Origin: Streptomyces filipinensis
GTDB lineage: Bacteria; Actinomycetota; Actinomycetes; Streptomycetales; Streptomycetaceae
Assembly: GCF_014649495.1 (NCBI RefSeq)
Contig: NZ_BMTD01000016.1
Coordinates: 1 to 64,000 of the forward strand
DNA: 64,000 bases
Direction of reading: 5' to 3'
Part shown: one piece after another, positions 1-9,054 of the stretch
How positions within the stretch are numbered: the stretch's first letter is position 1
Layout of the letters: each line of letters opens with the position of its first letter
The notes under the pieces: model-generated
Told to the model about the DNA's origin: nothing
The model's input: the letters and a program-made list of their open reading frames with translations, nothing else
Databases searched by the model: none
Translations under genes and position numbers: made by a program

Positions 1-336
1 TCCGGGCCGGCCGCGCAGGTAGCGGCGTTCGGCGGCCTGGCGGCTGGCGACGCCGAGGGGGTGGGCGAGGTCGGCCCAGCTGGCACCCGCGTCGCGGGCG
101 GTTTCGATCAGGCCGGTCTCCCACCCGGCGAGCTGCTCACGCACCTGCCGCAGCAGCAGAAGCGAGGCCAGGGCCTGCTCCGGGCCGACGTCGGGGGTCT
201 CGGCAGCCCCGGGGACCTCATGCCGGGCGGCATGCAGGGCGTCGTCTATGGCGCGCAGGGCTTCCGCGGCGGCGAGGAACGACGCCGGGGTGGGCGTGTC
301 GGGGCTGGACGGTGCCGGCTGGTCGGCCGGGGTCAT
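1..336 (-). CDS. rheA: RheA-like HSP18 transcriptional regulator (N-terminal part, runs off the window)
   Basis: An open minus-strand frame of 112 codons starts at ATG 336, preceded by a good GGGAGG ribosome binding site, and continues past base 1 without a stop. The protein starts MTPADQPAPSS and has an Ala-rich helical segment, then LASLLLLRQVREQLAGWE and a helix-turn-helix-like stretch (GASWADLAHPLGVASRQAAE). This layout matches the small HTH regulators found next to hsp18 in Streptomyces (RheA type, a thermosensing repressor). The gene is divergent from Hsp20 across a double RheA-type operator, which supports the call. The C-terminus is not visible. Confidence 0.75.
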   Translation of the reverse strand, partial: MTPADQPAPSSPDTPTPASFLAAAEALRAIDDALHAARHEVPGAAETPDVGPEQALASLLLLRQVREQLAGWETGLIETARDAGASWADLAHPLGVASRQAAERRYLRGRPG

Positions 337-353
337 GGGCACCTCCCTCAGAT

Positions 354-398
354 AGTCATCCTTTGGATGACACCATGTTTGTCATCCACTGGATGACA
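354..398. promoter_or_regulatory. Double RheA-type operator between the regulator and hsp20
   Basis: Two 17-bp perfect inverted repeats, GTCATCC-N3-GGATGAC, lie at 355-371 and 381-397, with centres 26 bp apart. The second extends to TGTCATC-N5-GATGACA (380-398), the form I recall for the RheA operator of Streptomyces hsp18; the first differs by one base. The sites fill the gap between the divergent starts (336 minus, 465 plus), so occupancy would repress both promoters. Assignment to RheA rests on recall of the published operator plus context. Confidence 0.75.
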
Positions 399-464
399 TG
401 TTACAACGGTTTCAGTGAGGCGCATTGGCAGCAACTGCCCGAACGTTCCTGGAGGTGTTCCACC

Positions 465-896
465 ATGTTGATGCGCACTGACCCCTTCCGTGAGCTGGAC
501 CGGCTCGCCCAGCAGCTGACGGGACCGGGCACCTGGTCCAGGCCGTCCCCGATGCCGATGGACGCCTACCGTGAGGGCGACCAGTACGTGGTGGCCTTCG
601 ACGTCCCGGGCGTCAGCGCGGACGCGATCGACATCGACGTCGAGCGGAACATGCTCACCGTCAAGGCCGAGCGCCGGCCCGCGACGAAGGCCGACGACGT
701 GCAGATGGAACTGTCGGAACGGCCGCTGGGCGTCTTCTCCCGCCAGATCGTGCTCGCCGACACCCTGGACACCGACCACATCCAGGCCGAGTACGACGCA
801 GGCGTGCTCACCCTGCGCATCCCGATCGCCGAGCGAGCCAAGCCCCGCAAGATCTCCATCGGCGTCGGATCCGGCCGCAAGGAGATCTCCGGCTGA
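465..896 (+). CDS. hsp18: Hsp20/alpha-crystallin small heat-shock protein (HSP18 type)
   Basis: A 143-residue ATP-independent holdase that binds unfolding proteins during heat stress. The N-terminus (MLMRTDPFRELDRLAQQL) and the alpha-crystallin domain (about residues 28-135: DAYREGDQYVVAFDVPGV, GVFSRQIVLADTLD, AEYDAGVLTLRIPIAE) are typical of actinobacterial HSP18. The A-x-L-x-I-P motif near the end is kept as TLRIPIAE. ATG 465 was chosen because GGAGGT sits 8 nt upstream; longer in-frame starts would cross the operator. The gene is divergent from the RheA-like gene and presumably repressed by it at normal temperature. Confidence 0.95.
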   Translation: MLMRTDPFRELDRLAQQLTGPGTWSRPSPMPMDAYREGDQYVVAFDVPGVSADAIDIDVERNMLTVKAERRPATKADDVQMELSERPLGVFSRQIVLADTLDTDHIQAEYDAGVLTLRIPIAERAKPRKISIGVGSGRKEISG

Positions 897-983
897 GCCG
901 GACCCGAGGGCTGAACAGCGGCGGAGGACGGGTACCTGATCCTCCCGGGCCTGTCCTTCGCGCCCCGTGGGATCGAGACAGGG

Positions 984-1391
984 GTGACGGCCGACATGAC
1001 GGTACGACGGGAAGCGTTCCTCCAGCGTGTGAAGGAACGCGGCGAGTACGAGACCCCACAGGAAGCCGAACGCGCGGCCCGCGTGGTGCTCGCCCTGCTG
1101 GGCGCACACCTGGTCGGCGAGGTACGCGCCCAGCTGGCGGCGCGTCTGCCGGAGGAGTTCGCCCTGATCCTGCTCAACCCGCTGCAGAGCGCCGAGCCAT
1201 TGTCCCCGGAGCGGTTCGTGCGCGCGACCGCGGCCTGGATCGAGGGCGCGACCGAACGGACCGCGGCCTGGGACGTCAGCGCCGTCCTGTCCACGGTCGC
1301 CGACGCCGCCGGCGACGACCTCCTCGAACAGATCCTGCTCCAGCTCCCCGCGGACTACGACCTCCTCTTCGGCCGCCCCCAGCCCACCTGA
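984..1391 (+). CDS. DUF2267 protein
   Basis: A 135-residue protein of the DUF2267 family (PF10025), helical and cytosolic, function unknown. Visible family features are ETPQEAERAARVVLALLGAHL, the QLAARLPEEFALIL block, and the C-terminal LLEQILLQLPADYDLLFGRP ending. The start is either GTG 984 or ATG 996; AGGGG at 980-984 would better suit the ATG. It lies 87 bp after hsp20 and 74 bp before a second DUF2267 gene, so the three may form a stress-linked unit. Confidence 0.85.
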   Translation: MTADMTVRREAFLQRVKERGEYETPQEAERAARVVLALLGAHLVGEVRAQLAARLPEEFALILLNPLQSAEPLSPERFVRATAAWIEGATERTAAWDVSAVLSTVADAAGDDLLEQILLQLPADYDLLFGRPQPT

Positions 1392-1465
1392 CCACCCACC
1401 CCGGTGACCCGGTGACCGCACACCGGCCACCACGACCTGGTGACAGAAAGGCAACCACCGCAGTG

Positions 1466-1900
1466 ATGTCCGACCACAGCGCACCGCTCCAGCACCCCTA
1501 CGGCGGGGCGTATGAGCAGATGCTGGAAAAGGTCCGCTACGACGGCGCCTACCCCAGCCGGGAGAAGGCCGAGGAAGCCGTCCGCCTGGTCCTCGCCGGA
1601 CTGGGACGTCAGCTGACCGGCGACGAACGCGTCGAACTGGCCGCCCGCCTCCCCGTCGAAGCCGCGCGCATCCTCACCGCCCAGATCCCCGACACCCAGC
1701 CGCTGGGCGGCTGGGCCTTCGTCAAGGACCTCGCCGCCCGCACCGGCGCCTCTCTGGCCACCACCCGCTGGGACACCGGATCCGTCTTCTCCGCCGTCGC
1801 GGCCTACGCCGGCCGTGACCTGCTGACCCGCATCCTGCGCCAGCTCCCCTCCGGCTACGCGCTGCTGTTCGGCCGCGCCGAACTCACCCAAGCCGCATAG
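1466..1900 (+). CDS. DUF2267 protein (paralogue)
   Basis: A 144-residue DUF2267 protein clearly related to its upstream neighbour. Shared blocks are EKAEEAVRLVLAGLGRQLTGDE, VELAARLPVEAARIL, and the ending ILRQLPSGYALLFGRAEL. The N-terminus has about 20 extra residues. ATG 1466 follows GAAAGG at a somewhat long distance. The tandem pair probably arose by duplication. Function is unknown; the repeated co-location with hsp20 is the only clue. Confidence 0.85.
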   Translation: MSDHSAPLQHPYGGAYEQMLEKVRYDGAYPSREKAEEAVRLVLAGLGRQLTGDERVELAARLPVEAARILTAQIPDTQPLGGWAFVKDLAARTGASLATTRWDTGSVFSAVAAYAGRDLLTRILRQLPSGYALLFGRAELTQAA

Positions 1901-1928
1901 ACGGGCCGCGCCTTTCCGGCGCCACCGT

Positions 1929-1993
1929 ATGCCGGTGACCGTGACGCGTACACGCGCAGCAAAGAGTGCGTAGCGCGTCACGGTCACCGGCAT
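1929..1993. repeat. 20-bp perfect inverted repeat with 25-nt loop
   Basis: Bases 1929-1948 and 1974-1993 are exact reverse complements (20 of 20), separated by 25 nt. It lies 28 bp after the stop of the second DUF2267 gene. It could act as a transcription terminator, although the loop is long for that, or be a small non-autonomous element. Decayed sequence starts immediately after it. Confidence 0.7.
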
Positions 1994-1994
1994 C

Positions 1995-2432
1995 GTGCTG
2001 ACCCGGCCAGGGCCGCCACGTGGTCCGAGGCCGATGCTGGAAGCACCGCTCATACGCGCTCCGAGGATCGCGAACGGGTGCAGCCGTCGAAGTCTCTCGC
2101 CCGACGGCGTCGGGCAGGTGAGTCGTGCCGGAAGGGCGTTCCTGCCCGGTTCCCTCCGGGGGGAAGGTCCTCAGACCGGTCGTCAGTTCAACCCATGGAC
2201 CTTCCAGTTGATCATCGGCTGGGCGCTCTACGACGGTACCGGCCGCACATGCCCTACCACGGGCGACAGCGACGAGCCTCCTTACGCGACGGGCGTGGCC
2301 GCCCTGTGCGACGGCTGGCGCCTGATCCAGGCGCCCCAGCTGATCCCGCCGTATCCGGGGCACGAGTACGACGTGTCGTTTCTGAAACACGAGTTCTTCT
2401 TCGAGAAGTTCGTGGACCTTCGCGACGTCTGA
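1995..2432 (+). pseudogene. Hypothetical protein, probably decayed at the 5' end
   Basis: Only the last 80 or so residues look like real protein (FNPWTFQLIIGWALYDGTG, then DGWRLIQAPQLIPPYPGHE and YDVSFLKHEFFFEKFVDL). They have hydrophobic and aromatic composition unlike a random high-GC frame. The preceding part (1995 to about 2180) is Arg/Pro-rich and has no ribosome binding site. I take this as the 3' part of a conserved hypothetical actinobacterial gene whose start has been lost. I cannot name the family. Confidence 0.4.
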
Positions 2433-3213
2433 CGGCCCCCGCGCCGGACGCTGTGCGGCCGGACCGGCAGGTTTCGGGGGCGGTTCGAGGATGTTCTGAT
2501 CACGAACGTGGGCAGCCTTGAGGGAGTGGCGTTCTCCAGGTCTGGCCAGGCGTCCTCGTGGCTCGGAGAACGCCGGCTCAGCGCACCCCACCTCGCGCCT
2601 TCACCGGTACCGGCGGACGCCGAGGAGTCAGCACACATGGCGGCACGCGCGCTCGCCTCCGGTACGGGCACATTCTTACGCAGTGCACCTGGCGCCCGCG
2701 ACGCCCGACGACCACGCGACCATGGCCGTCTCCTACGTGCGGTTCGCGCTCGACTACCCGGCCCGTCGTGGATGCGAGGGCGATGCCAGGCAATATCTTG
2801 ACGCTGGAATGAGGCTCGCTCTGGTAGGCCGTCAGGCGGCTTGCGGGTCAGGCCGGGTCCTCTCATGGTGGCGGGTATCGGCGCGCCTTCGAACACAAGC
2901 CAGAGAGCGCGGACCCGGTTCCGGTGTTCCCCGAAGCGGGAACAGACCGGCGGCGGCGGAATCTCAGTCGTGTACCACTACTCGCACGATCACGACGCCG
3001 CGCTCATCCCGTGGTTGATCACCGGACCGCGGACGACCAGCCCGACGCCACGCACCAGCCCCCACCACAGGGGTGGGCTCCTGGGTTTTCGACGTCTTGC
3101 CGCCGTTCGGCCATGTGAGGGAACGGCGGGAATCGGCCCGGAACGCCCTCCGGTCGGCAGAGGCTGGGGGCGTGATGATCACGGCACAGCCCACCACCCG
3201 GAGGGAACACCCG
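2433..3213. other. Gene-poor, decayed stretch
   Basis: No frame here combines a ribosome binding site, steady GC3 bias and recognisable protein. It contains a short scrap resembling the last codons of a pirin gene (2578-2616, minus) and otherwise nothing I can identify. The 140 bp before the LLM gene presumably carry its promoter. Confidence 0.5.
2578..2616 (-). pseudogene. Possible scrap of a pirin 3' end
   Basis: Read on the minus strand, these bases end in PPVPVKARGGVR-stop. That resembles the ends of the pirin remnant near 19.4 kb (PPVPLKARGRVR-stop) and the intact pirin near 51.7 kb (PSVPLKPRGRAR-stop). The match is only about 13 codons, so chance or convergent composition is possible. 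Confidence 0.3.
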
Positions 3214-4089
3214 ATGAGCGACACCAGAGTCCCCCTGAAGCAGCGAGTCGGCCGGTACGGTGCCTGGAGCATCGAACTGCGCTCGGAGGACCCGGCCCGG
3301 CGCGGCGAACTGGACGAGGCCGCGGCCGAACTGGAGGAACTCGGGTACGGCGCCATCTGGCTCGGCAACAACAGCACCGCCGACCACGCCGCCCCGCTGA
3401 TCGGGGCGACGCGCCGCATCGTCGTCGGCACCAGCGTCCTGAACATCTGGCAGCAGGAGGCCGCCACGACCGCGGCCGGCTTCGCCGAGGTGGAATCGGC
3501 GCACCCCGCCCGCTACCTGGTGGGTCTCGGCGTGAGCCACGGCCCGCTGGTGAAGGACTACAGCCGCCCGTACGCGGCGATGACCGACTACCTCGACGAG
3601 CTGGACGAGGCCGGCGTCGCCGCCGACAGCAGGGTGCTGGCCGCGCTGGGCCCGAAGATGCTGAAGCTGTCCGGCGAGCGGGCGGCCGGCGCCATCCCCT
3701 ACCTGGTCACGCCCGAACACACCGCCCAGGCCCGCGAGATCCTCGGCGAGGGCCCGCTGCTCGCCCCGGAGCTGAAGGTGGTCCTGGAGACCGACCCGGT
3801 CCGGGCCCGCGCCCTGGCCCGCGACGCCCTCGCCATGTACCTCACCCTGCCGAACTACACCAACAACTTCCTGCGGCACGGCTTCACCGAGGCCGACCTG
3901 GCCGAGGGCGGCAGCGATCGCCTGATCGACGCGGTCTTCGCCTGGGGCGACGAGAACCGCATCCGCGACCGCATCGACACCTTCCACCAGGCAGGCGGGG
4001 ACCACGTGGCCCTCCAGGTGCTCACCGGCGCCCACAGGGAGAAGCTTCCGAGGGAGGAATGGCGCAGGCTCGCTTCTCTCTTGGAATAA
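3214..4089 (+). CDS. LLM class F420-dependent oxidoreductase
   Basis: A 291-residue luciferase-like monooxygenase family protein, predicted TIM barrel using reduced F420 (or FMN). Visible features are RYGAWSIELRSED at the N-terminus, LEELGYGAIWLGNNS, ATRRIVVGTSVLNIW, ARYLVGLGVSHGP and the C-terminal GADE-type barrel end (AGGDHVALQVLTG). This looks like the short TIGR03620-type subfamily. The start at ATG 3214 follows GGAGGGAA. The substrate is unknown. It is a single gene, convergent with the membrane-protein operon. Confidence 0.88.
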   Translation: MSDTRVPLKQRVGRYGAWSIELRSEDPARRGELDEAAAELEELGYGAIWLGNNSTADHAAPLIGATRRIVVGTSVLNIWQQEAATTAAGFAEVESAHPARYLVGLGVSHGPLVKDYSRPYAAMTDYLDELDEAGVAADSRVLAALGPKMLKLSGERAAGAIPYLVTPEHTAQAREILGEGPLLAPELKVVLETDPVRARALARDALAMYLTLPNYTNNFLRHGFTEADLAEGGSDRLIDAVFAWGDENRIRDRIDTFHQAGGDHVALQVLTGAHREKLPREEWRRLASLLE

Positions 4090-4132
4090 CGCCGTCGGTA
4101 CCGGGACGGGAATCGACGGTACGCCGATGGCA

Positions 4133-4630
4133 TCACGTCCTGGTGCCCTCCTCGCTTCGGCGGGGCTGGCGTCGGTCGTTCGCTCGGTTGTTCCTCGGTC
4201 GGTTCGGAGGCGTCGGCCCCGCAGGGCGGGACACGGCGGAGCGAACTCGCCGAGCTGAGCTCACTTGCCAGATGGCGAGGAGCAGCAGCGTGCCCGTTTC
4301 GGCGAGGAGGCTGAGGACGGCTTGTGGTGCCGGTTGCAGACCGCGCTCGGTGAATCCGAACACCCCTACGGTGCGCGAAGCGGTGAAGCCGACGAGGGCG
4401 CCGAGCGCGACGCCTGCCTCGGAGATCCTCAGCAGCAGGGGTGGTGTCCCCATCAGCAGCAGGGCGGCGAAGGCGAAGGATGCGCTGGCCTGGAGCAGGA
4501 ACAGGGGGCCGATGAGGTGGATGAAGCGGTACCCGTCGATGTAGAGCTGGGCGTGGATGTATCCGCCCACGGCGAGGGTCGCGGCGGTCGCCGCCCGCAG
4601 GGTGGGGACGAGGAATCTTTGGGTGTTCAT
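4133..4630 (-). CDS. Small integral membrane protein
   Basis: 165 residues with about four hydrophobic segments (around residues 12-28, 38-60, 70-86 and 106-122) and an Arg/Asn/Pro-rich cytosolic tail. The family is unknown to me. Its ATG overlaps the stop of the metallophosphoesterase gene (ATGA at 4627-4630), so it is translated as the third gene of a coupled operon after the cupredoxin and the phosphoesterase. It may anchor or assist these exported proteins. Confidence 0.75.
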   Translation of the reverse strand: MNTQRFLVPTLRAATAATLAVGGYIHAQLYIDGYRFIHLIGPLFLLQASASFAFAALLLMGTPPLLLRISEAGVALGALVGFTASRTVGVFGFTERGLQPAPQAVLSLLAETGTLLLLAIWQVSSARRVRSAVSRPAGPTPPNRPRNNRANDRRQPRRSEEGTRT

Positions 4631-5628
4631 GCCAGCCTCTGGTCCTTGATGGCCAGTTCGCGGTCGCCTTGGCGGTAGCCGACGCTGCGGATGCCGAGTG
4701 CGTCCTTGAGTTGCCGGGCGGGGACGACCTGGGGCGTGGGGGCGGGGGCCCGGCCCGGCTTGGGCAGCGGGTAGGCGGTGGTGGTGGCGGAGTGGAAGGT
4801 GATGTTGCCCTCTGTCTTGGTGAACAGTTGGTGGACGTGCCCGTTGAGACAGGTGACGGAGGAGAAGCGGCGCAGGAGTGCGATGACTTTGAGAGCGTCG
4901 TCGGTGCTCCAGCCCCACTTCGGGTACATGGCGAACAGCGGGATGTGGCTGAAGACCACGACGGGGGTGTCCGACGACAGGCCGGCGAGGTCTTTGCGTA
5001 CGAAGTCGATCTGCGCGGTGCCGAGGTGTCCGAGTTTCTCCAGGCTCAGGGTGTTGACCAGGGCGATGAAGTGCACGCCGTGGGTGTCGAAGCTGTACCA
5101 GCCGTCGCCGAGCGTGCCCATGCCGAAGCTCCGCCGGTAGGTGCGGCCTGCATCGCCGATGGAGTCGTGTTCGCCCGGTACGGTGAAGACGCGGTCTGTC
5201 TTCATTCCGGTCATCATCTGCTTGACCTGGTCGAACTGCCCGGCCGTGGACAGGTGGGTCAGGTCGCCGCTGTGCATGACGAAGTCCGGTCTGAATCCGA
5301 GTGAGTTGACCTGGTTGATCGCTTCGTTGAATGAGCCGGCCACGTCCATGTTCGCCGGGCCCTGGAACCCGATATGGCTGTCGGAGACCTGCACGAACCG
5401 CAGCGCGCCGCTTCCCGCTGCGACGGTCCCGGCGGCAGCCCCGGCTTTGGTGTCGCGGGAGTCCGCGATGTGACTGATCACCTCTCCGCTGGCCACGGTC
5501 AGCACCACCGTGCCACCGAACCATCCTGCGTGACGCATGAGTTGACGTCGAGTCATACCGTGTTCGGTTTCAGGCTGGCCGGCGTCGTCGGCCGGTGTTC
5601 CGTCGTGACGGTCGTAGTAGTCGGTCAT
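4627..5628 (-). CDS. Tat-exported metallophosphoesterase
   Basis: A 333-residue calcineurin-like phosphoesterase. The dinuclear metal motifs are all present in order: DSHIG, HSGDLTH, PGEHDS (a variant of GNHD), FSHIPLF and NGHVHQL. The N-terminus has a twin-arginine signal (TRRQLM followed by a hydrophobic stretch at about residues 35-55), so the enzyme acts outside the membrane. The substrate cannot be told. It is coupled by ATGA overlaps to the cupredoxin gene upstream and the membrane protein downstream. Confidence 0.88.
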   Translation of the reverse strand: MTDYYDRHDGTPADDAGQPETEHGMTRRQLMRHAGWFGGTVVLTVASGEVISHIADSRDTKAGAAAGTVAAGSGALRFVQVSDSHIGFQGPANMDVAGSFNEAINQVNSLGFRPDFVMHSGDLTHLSTAGQFDQVKQMMTGMKTDRVFTVPGEHDSIGDAGRTYRRSFGMGTLGDGWYSFDTHGVHFIALVNTLSLEKLGHLGTAQIDFVRKDLAGLSSDTPVVVFSHIPLFAMYPKWGWSTDDALKVIALLRRFSSVTCLNGHVHQLFTKTEGNITFHSATTTAYPLPKPGRAPAPTPQVVPARQLKDALGIRSVGYRQGDRELAIKDQRLA

Positions 5629-6179
5629 CGGGTCACCTCCACGGTGGCGGTCATGAACGGATGGATGGTGCAGAGGTAGGCGTAGGTGCCGGGCTTGGTG
5701 AACGTGTGGCTGTAGGTGGCGTGGGTGGCCAGGGCGGCCGAGTGCAGGGGGCCACCCGATGCGGCGCTGGTGACGGTGTGGGCGTCGGTGTCCTGGTTCG
5801 TCCACGTCACCGTCGTGCCCGCTTTGACCTGCAGCGTGGCCGGAGAGAACGCGAAGTTCTTGATCGCGATGGCATTCCCGGTCATCGGCGCGGCCGCCGC
5901 GCCCCTTCTCGAGGTCCTCATGGGCATGCTCATGCTGGGCATCGGGGAGGCGCCGGGAGCGGAGCCCGCCGTTTTCCCCGGCCCCGTGGCCCCGGGCATT
6001 CCGGCCGCCTGGTGCTGATCCGGACCGGGCGTGATGGCGCCGGCCCCGATGGACGAGGGATGCGGCGACTGGCCGCATGCGCTGAGGAGCCCCAGTGCGC
6101 CGGCGGTGGCGATGGTGGCGACGGCCAGCCCGGCCGCAGCACGGGATCGCCGAGTTGGTGGGCGAAGGTTCACGTACAT
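5625..6179 (-). CDS. Plastocyanin-like copper lipoprotein
   Basis: 184 residues. The signal peptide ends in a lipobox (LLSAC), followed by a Met/Pro/Gly-rich linker and a cupredoxin domain (about residues 97-184). Type 1 copper ligands are visible: His in TDAHTV and Cys-His-Met in YLCTIHPFM. The likely role is cell-surface electron transfer or copper handling. ATG 6179 is preceded by GAGGAA. It is the first gene of the three-gene minus operon and is divergent from an ECF sigma factor that may control it. Confidence 0.9.
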   Translation of the reverse strand: MYVNLRPPTRRSRAAAGLAVATIATAGALGLLSACGQSPHPSSIGAGAITPGPDQHQAAGMPGATGPGKTAGSAPGASPMPSMSMPMRTSRRGAAAAPMTGNAIAIKNFAFSPATLQVKAGTTVTWTNQDTDAHTVTSAASGGPLHSAALATHATYSHTFTKPGTYAYLCTIHPFMTATVEVTR

Positions 6180-6802
6180 GGTGTGCGTTCCTCACTGATC
6201 AGGCGGAGACGGGAACTGCGCCGGCTCGGGCGCACGCGACCGCAGGGATGTGGTGGATGCCGCGTTCATGGGCGCGCGTCCCTCACGGACCCGGCGAGCG
6301 AGCCTGGGTGCCGCCCCATGCCGGCTGCCCGCCTCGAGGTGCTCCGCGCTGCGCACACTGGCCCGGATGGAGCTCTGCCCCGGTCGCCGCACAGCCGCCG
6401 ATCACTGTGCGTAGCGCCAACGGCGTGGTGTGTGCTGGACATCGGTCGGGGCCGCGGAGTGGCACCGGCTTCGATGCGCGGGGGCGGGGGAGCGGGGCCG
6501 GTGATGAGCGTGTGCGTCGCGTGGTGCATTTCGGTCACCCCTGTTCCACCCCTTGCTGCAGGGGAAGCGATGAGGAGTTGCGCGTAAGCCGGTTCTTGTT
6601 CGCCTCCACGGACGGCATGGCTCCTGCGGTTCGATGGATACGCACCTTTTGTGGGACTTCATGGGATCGCCGCAGTCCAGCCGGTCCCGGATCCGCGCAT
6701 GCTTGGTCATGGCGAGGTCGTAACGCCGCGAGGGCGTGCCAGCTGCAGCAGCCACAGCGCGTGACCGGCACAGAGCTGTTCGTGCAGGACAAAGCGGCGC
6801 AT
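6180..6802. other. Long divergent intergenic region
   Basis: These 620 bp separate the cupredoxin operon (minus) from the ECF sigma gene (plus). I see no convincing gene. It should hold promoters for both units, but no element was clear enough to mark. Confidence 0.5.
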
Positions 6803-7423
6803 ATGCCCGATGATCGTGTTATGTCCTGGAGTTCCCGAAAACGTGGTCCAAGGACCGATCCGGATCGCTCCGCGCACCGTGTCTCTGGTAAAGGGACCCT
6901 TTCGGCCGCGGATGAGGAACTGCTGCGCACGCTGTACGCGGAGCACTCAGGAGCCCTGTTCCACTACGTGCTGCGACTGACCTCAGGAGACTGGCAATGG
7001 GCGGAGGACGTGGTACAGGAGACACTGCTGCGAGCGTGGCAGCATCCTGCCGCGTTCGACCCCGCACGCGGCCCGGCCCGGGCATGGCTGTATACGGTCG
7101 CTCGACACCTGGTCATCGACGCCCGCCGGGCCCGGCAGTCCAGGCCGGCCGAGGCCGGCGGCGATGCGCTGGAGCGAGCCGCCGAGCAGAAGCCGGGCAA
7201 GGACGAGATCGAGCAGGCACTGCAGAGCTGGGCGGTCGCCGAAGCCGTCCGGTCGCTGTCCCCGGACCACCGCGCCGTCCTGCTGGAGACCTACTACCGG
7301 GGCCGGACCATGGCGGAGGCCGCACAGGTGCTGGGCATCCCGGTGGGCACAGTGAAGTCGCGGACGTACTACGCCCTGCACGCCCTGCGGCTGGCGCTGC
7401 AGGAACGGGGGATCGAGCCATGA
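6803..7423 (+). CDS. ECF-family RNA polymerase sigma factor
   Basis: About 206 residues. Region 2 reads LRTLYAEHSGALFHYVLRLT and AEDVVQETLLRAWQHP; region 4 reads SLSPDHRAVLLETYYRGRTM and AAQVLGIPVGTVKSRTYYAL. This fits the SigK/SigL-type ECF groups that pair with a zinc anti-sigma. The start is ambiguous: ATG 6803 has AGGA about 14 nt upstream, while ATG 6821 has no site. The anti-sigma gene starts 25 bp downstream. Likely target: its own operon and perhaps the divergent copper-protein operon. Confidence 0.9.
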   Translation: MPDDRVMSWSSRKRGPRTDPDRSAHRVSGKGTLSAADEELLRTLYAEHSGALFHYVLRLTSGDWQWAEDVVQETLLRAWQHPAAFDPARGPARAWLYTVARHLVIDARRARQSRPAEAGGDALERAAEQKPGKDEIEQALQSWAVAEAVRSLSPDHRAVLLETYYRGRTMAEAAQVLGIPVGTVKSRTYYALHALRLALQERGIEP

Positions 7424-7448
7424 CCGTGGCGGGCAGGAGGCGGTGACC

Positions 7449-8240
7449 ATGAGTGCGGAGCACGACGCCCTCCGGCTGACGCTGGGAGGTTACGTCCTGG
7501 GCGCGCTGCCCTCGGCGGAAATGGAACAGGTGCGCATCCACCTCGCGGCATGCACCGACTGCCGGGCCGAACACGCCCAGCTGGCGGGATTGCCCGCGCT
7601 GCTGGCGACGGTGACCGAAGCCGAAGTCTCGGGCCAGACGGTGCCGGCGGCCGAAACGGACCTGACCGACCGACTGATGGTACGGGCGGCCGAAAGCGCG
7701 CAGGGTTCCCCGCTGCCCGAACGGCCCGCCGCGCCCGCGGTGTCGAAGACCCCAGAGGGGGGTGTGCTGGAGAGGCTGCTCCAGCAGGCCGCCGCCAGGC
7801 GCCGCAGGTCTTGGCGTCTGCAACTGGCCGGCGCTGCAGCGTCGCTGACGTTCATCGCGGCAGCGGCCGGCGGCACATGGCTGGCGGCCATCGGATCCGT
7901 GGGCAGTCAGGCGAGGCCGCCCGGGCCGACCGCGCCGACCGTCTGGCGCACCTTCTCCGGGAGCGATCCCGCCACCGGCGTCTCCGCCTCGGTGAAGGTC
8001 TCGCCCTCTGCCTGGGGCAGTGTTCTGCAGATCTCGGCAGGAGGGGCACCCGCCGGAATCACCTGTCGGCTGCAGGCGGTCGGGCCCGGCGGGGCCAGGA
8101 CGGACGGCGCTACCTGGCGGGCAGGCGAGTACCCTCCCGGCACCACGATTCCAGGAGCGGTCGCCATGACTCCGGGAGCCATCGAGCACTTCGAGATCCT
8201 CGCAGATAACGGTCAGAAGCTGGTCACCATCCGAGCGTGA
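7449..8240 (+). CDS. Membrane anti-sigma factor (zinc-finger type, RskA-like C-terminus)
   Basis: 263 residues. The N-terminal zinc anti-sigma motif is HxxxCxxC (HLAACTDC, near residue 35). A membrane span lies at about residues 125-150, and the C-terminal extracytoplasmic domain (WRTFSGSDPATGVSASV, ITCRLQAVGPGG, GAIEHFEILADNGQ) is of the RskA type. It sequesters the upstream sigma factor until an extracytoplasmic signal triggers its loss. ATG 7449 has GGAGG at ideal spacing, preferred over GTG 7443. Confidence 0.9.
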   Translation: MSAEHDALRLTLGGYVLGALPSAEMEQVRIHLAACTDCRAEHAQLAGLPALLATVTEAEVSGQTVPAAETDLTDRLMVRAAESAQGSPLPERPAAPAVSKTPEGGVLERLLQQAAARRRRSWRLQLAGAAASLTFIAAAAGGTWLAAIGSVGSQARPPGPTAPTVWRTFSGSDPATGVSASVKVSPSAWGSVLQISAGGAPAGITCRLQAVGPGGARTDGATWRAGEYPPGTTIPGAVAMTPGAIEHFEILADNGQKLVTIRA

Positions 8241-9054
8241 GGATTGGTGGCACAAGAGGCCAAGACGACGTCGCCTTCGAAAGGCCGGGCGCTCCGCGGC
8301 GAGGGACCCCGATAATTCGACAGGCACCGGGCCGCCCTCAAGCCCGGTGGACCGAGCTGGAGGAGCGCGCACAGGACGTCCAGCTGATGGCCATGGAAGG
8401 TGTTTCTGCCCGTGACACCGGCTGGACGGGCACGCTCCTGATCGCCGTAGCCCCTCGATCCCGCCGCACCGCGTGGCTCCGGGATCGGCGGGGCCGTCCG
8501 ACAAGGGCTCGCGGCCGATGAGTGTGGCGGCCTCGGAGGCCGACACCGGCACCTGCATGGCCGAGGGGTGGGTTGAAGCGGCCATCCGGTCGATCTGTCC
8601 GCGGTGGTGCCACACATCGCGGGGCCGGTCAGCTGCGGCGGCTGCTTCCCCTGGACGACCTGTCTCGGGCGGCTGTGTCGGTACCGGGGCAGTTCTGGGC
8701 CCTGGTCACTCTCGCCCCCGCTCCGTCGAACCGGCCCAGTCCACAGCTGACTTCATGCATGAGCGGGCCGACGGGACGCGCACGACCCTCTTTTCCCGAA
8801 GTCCGTGCATCGCGGTCCTCCGCGTGCAGACAGCGCTGGACAGAGGCCGCTGAGCCCAGACAGGCGTCGACATGGGCATGACTCGCAAGAATCGGAACAA
8901 AAAAGGCACATAGCTCGAACCGTCCGGCATGTGTCGTCCGTGGAACTGATTGAGCGCGCCCACGCAGGATCAGGATCCGGCCTACCGACACCCCCCGAAT
9001 TGCTTGCGGTCACCCGTTCCGGTCCCCGCACATCGACAGAAGAGCCAGAAGACC
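8241..9054. other. Gene-poor stretch between anti-sigma and ATPase genes
   Basis: About 810 bp with frames of poor codon pattern and no ribosome binding sites. I see no RNA gene or repeat. It may be decayed sequence plus the promoter for the following small operon. Confidence 0.45.
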
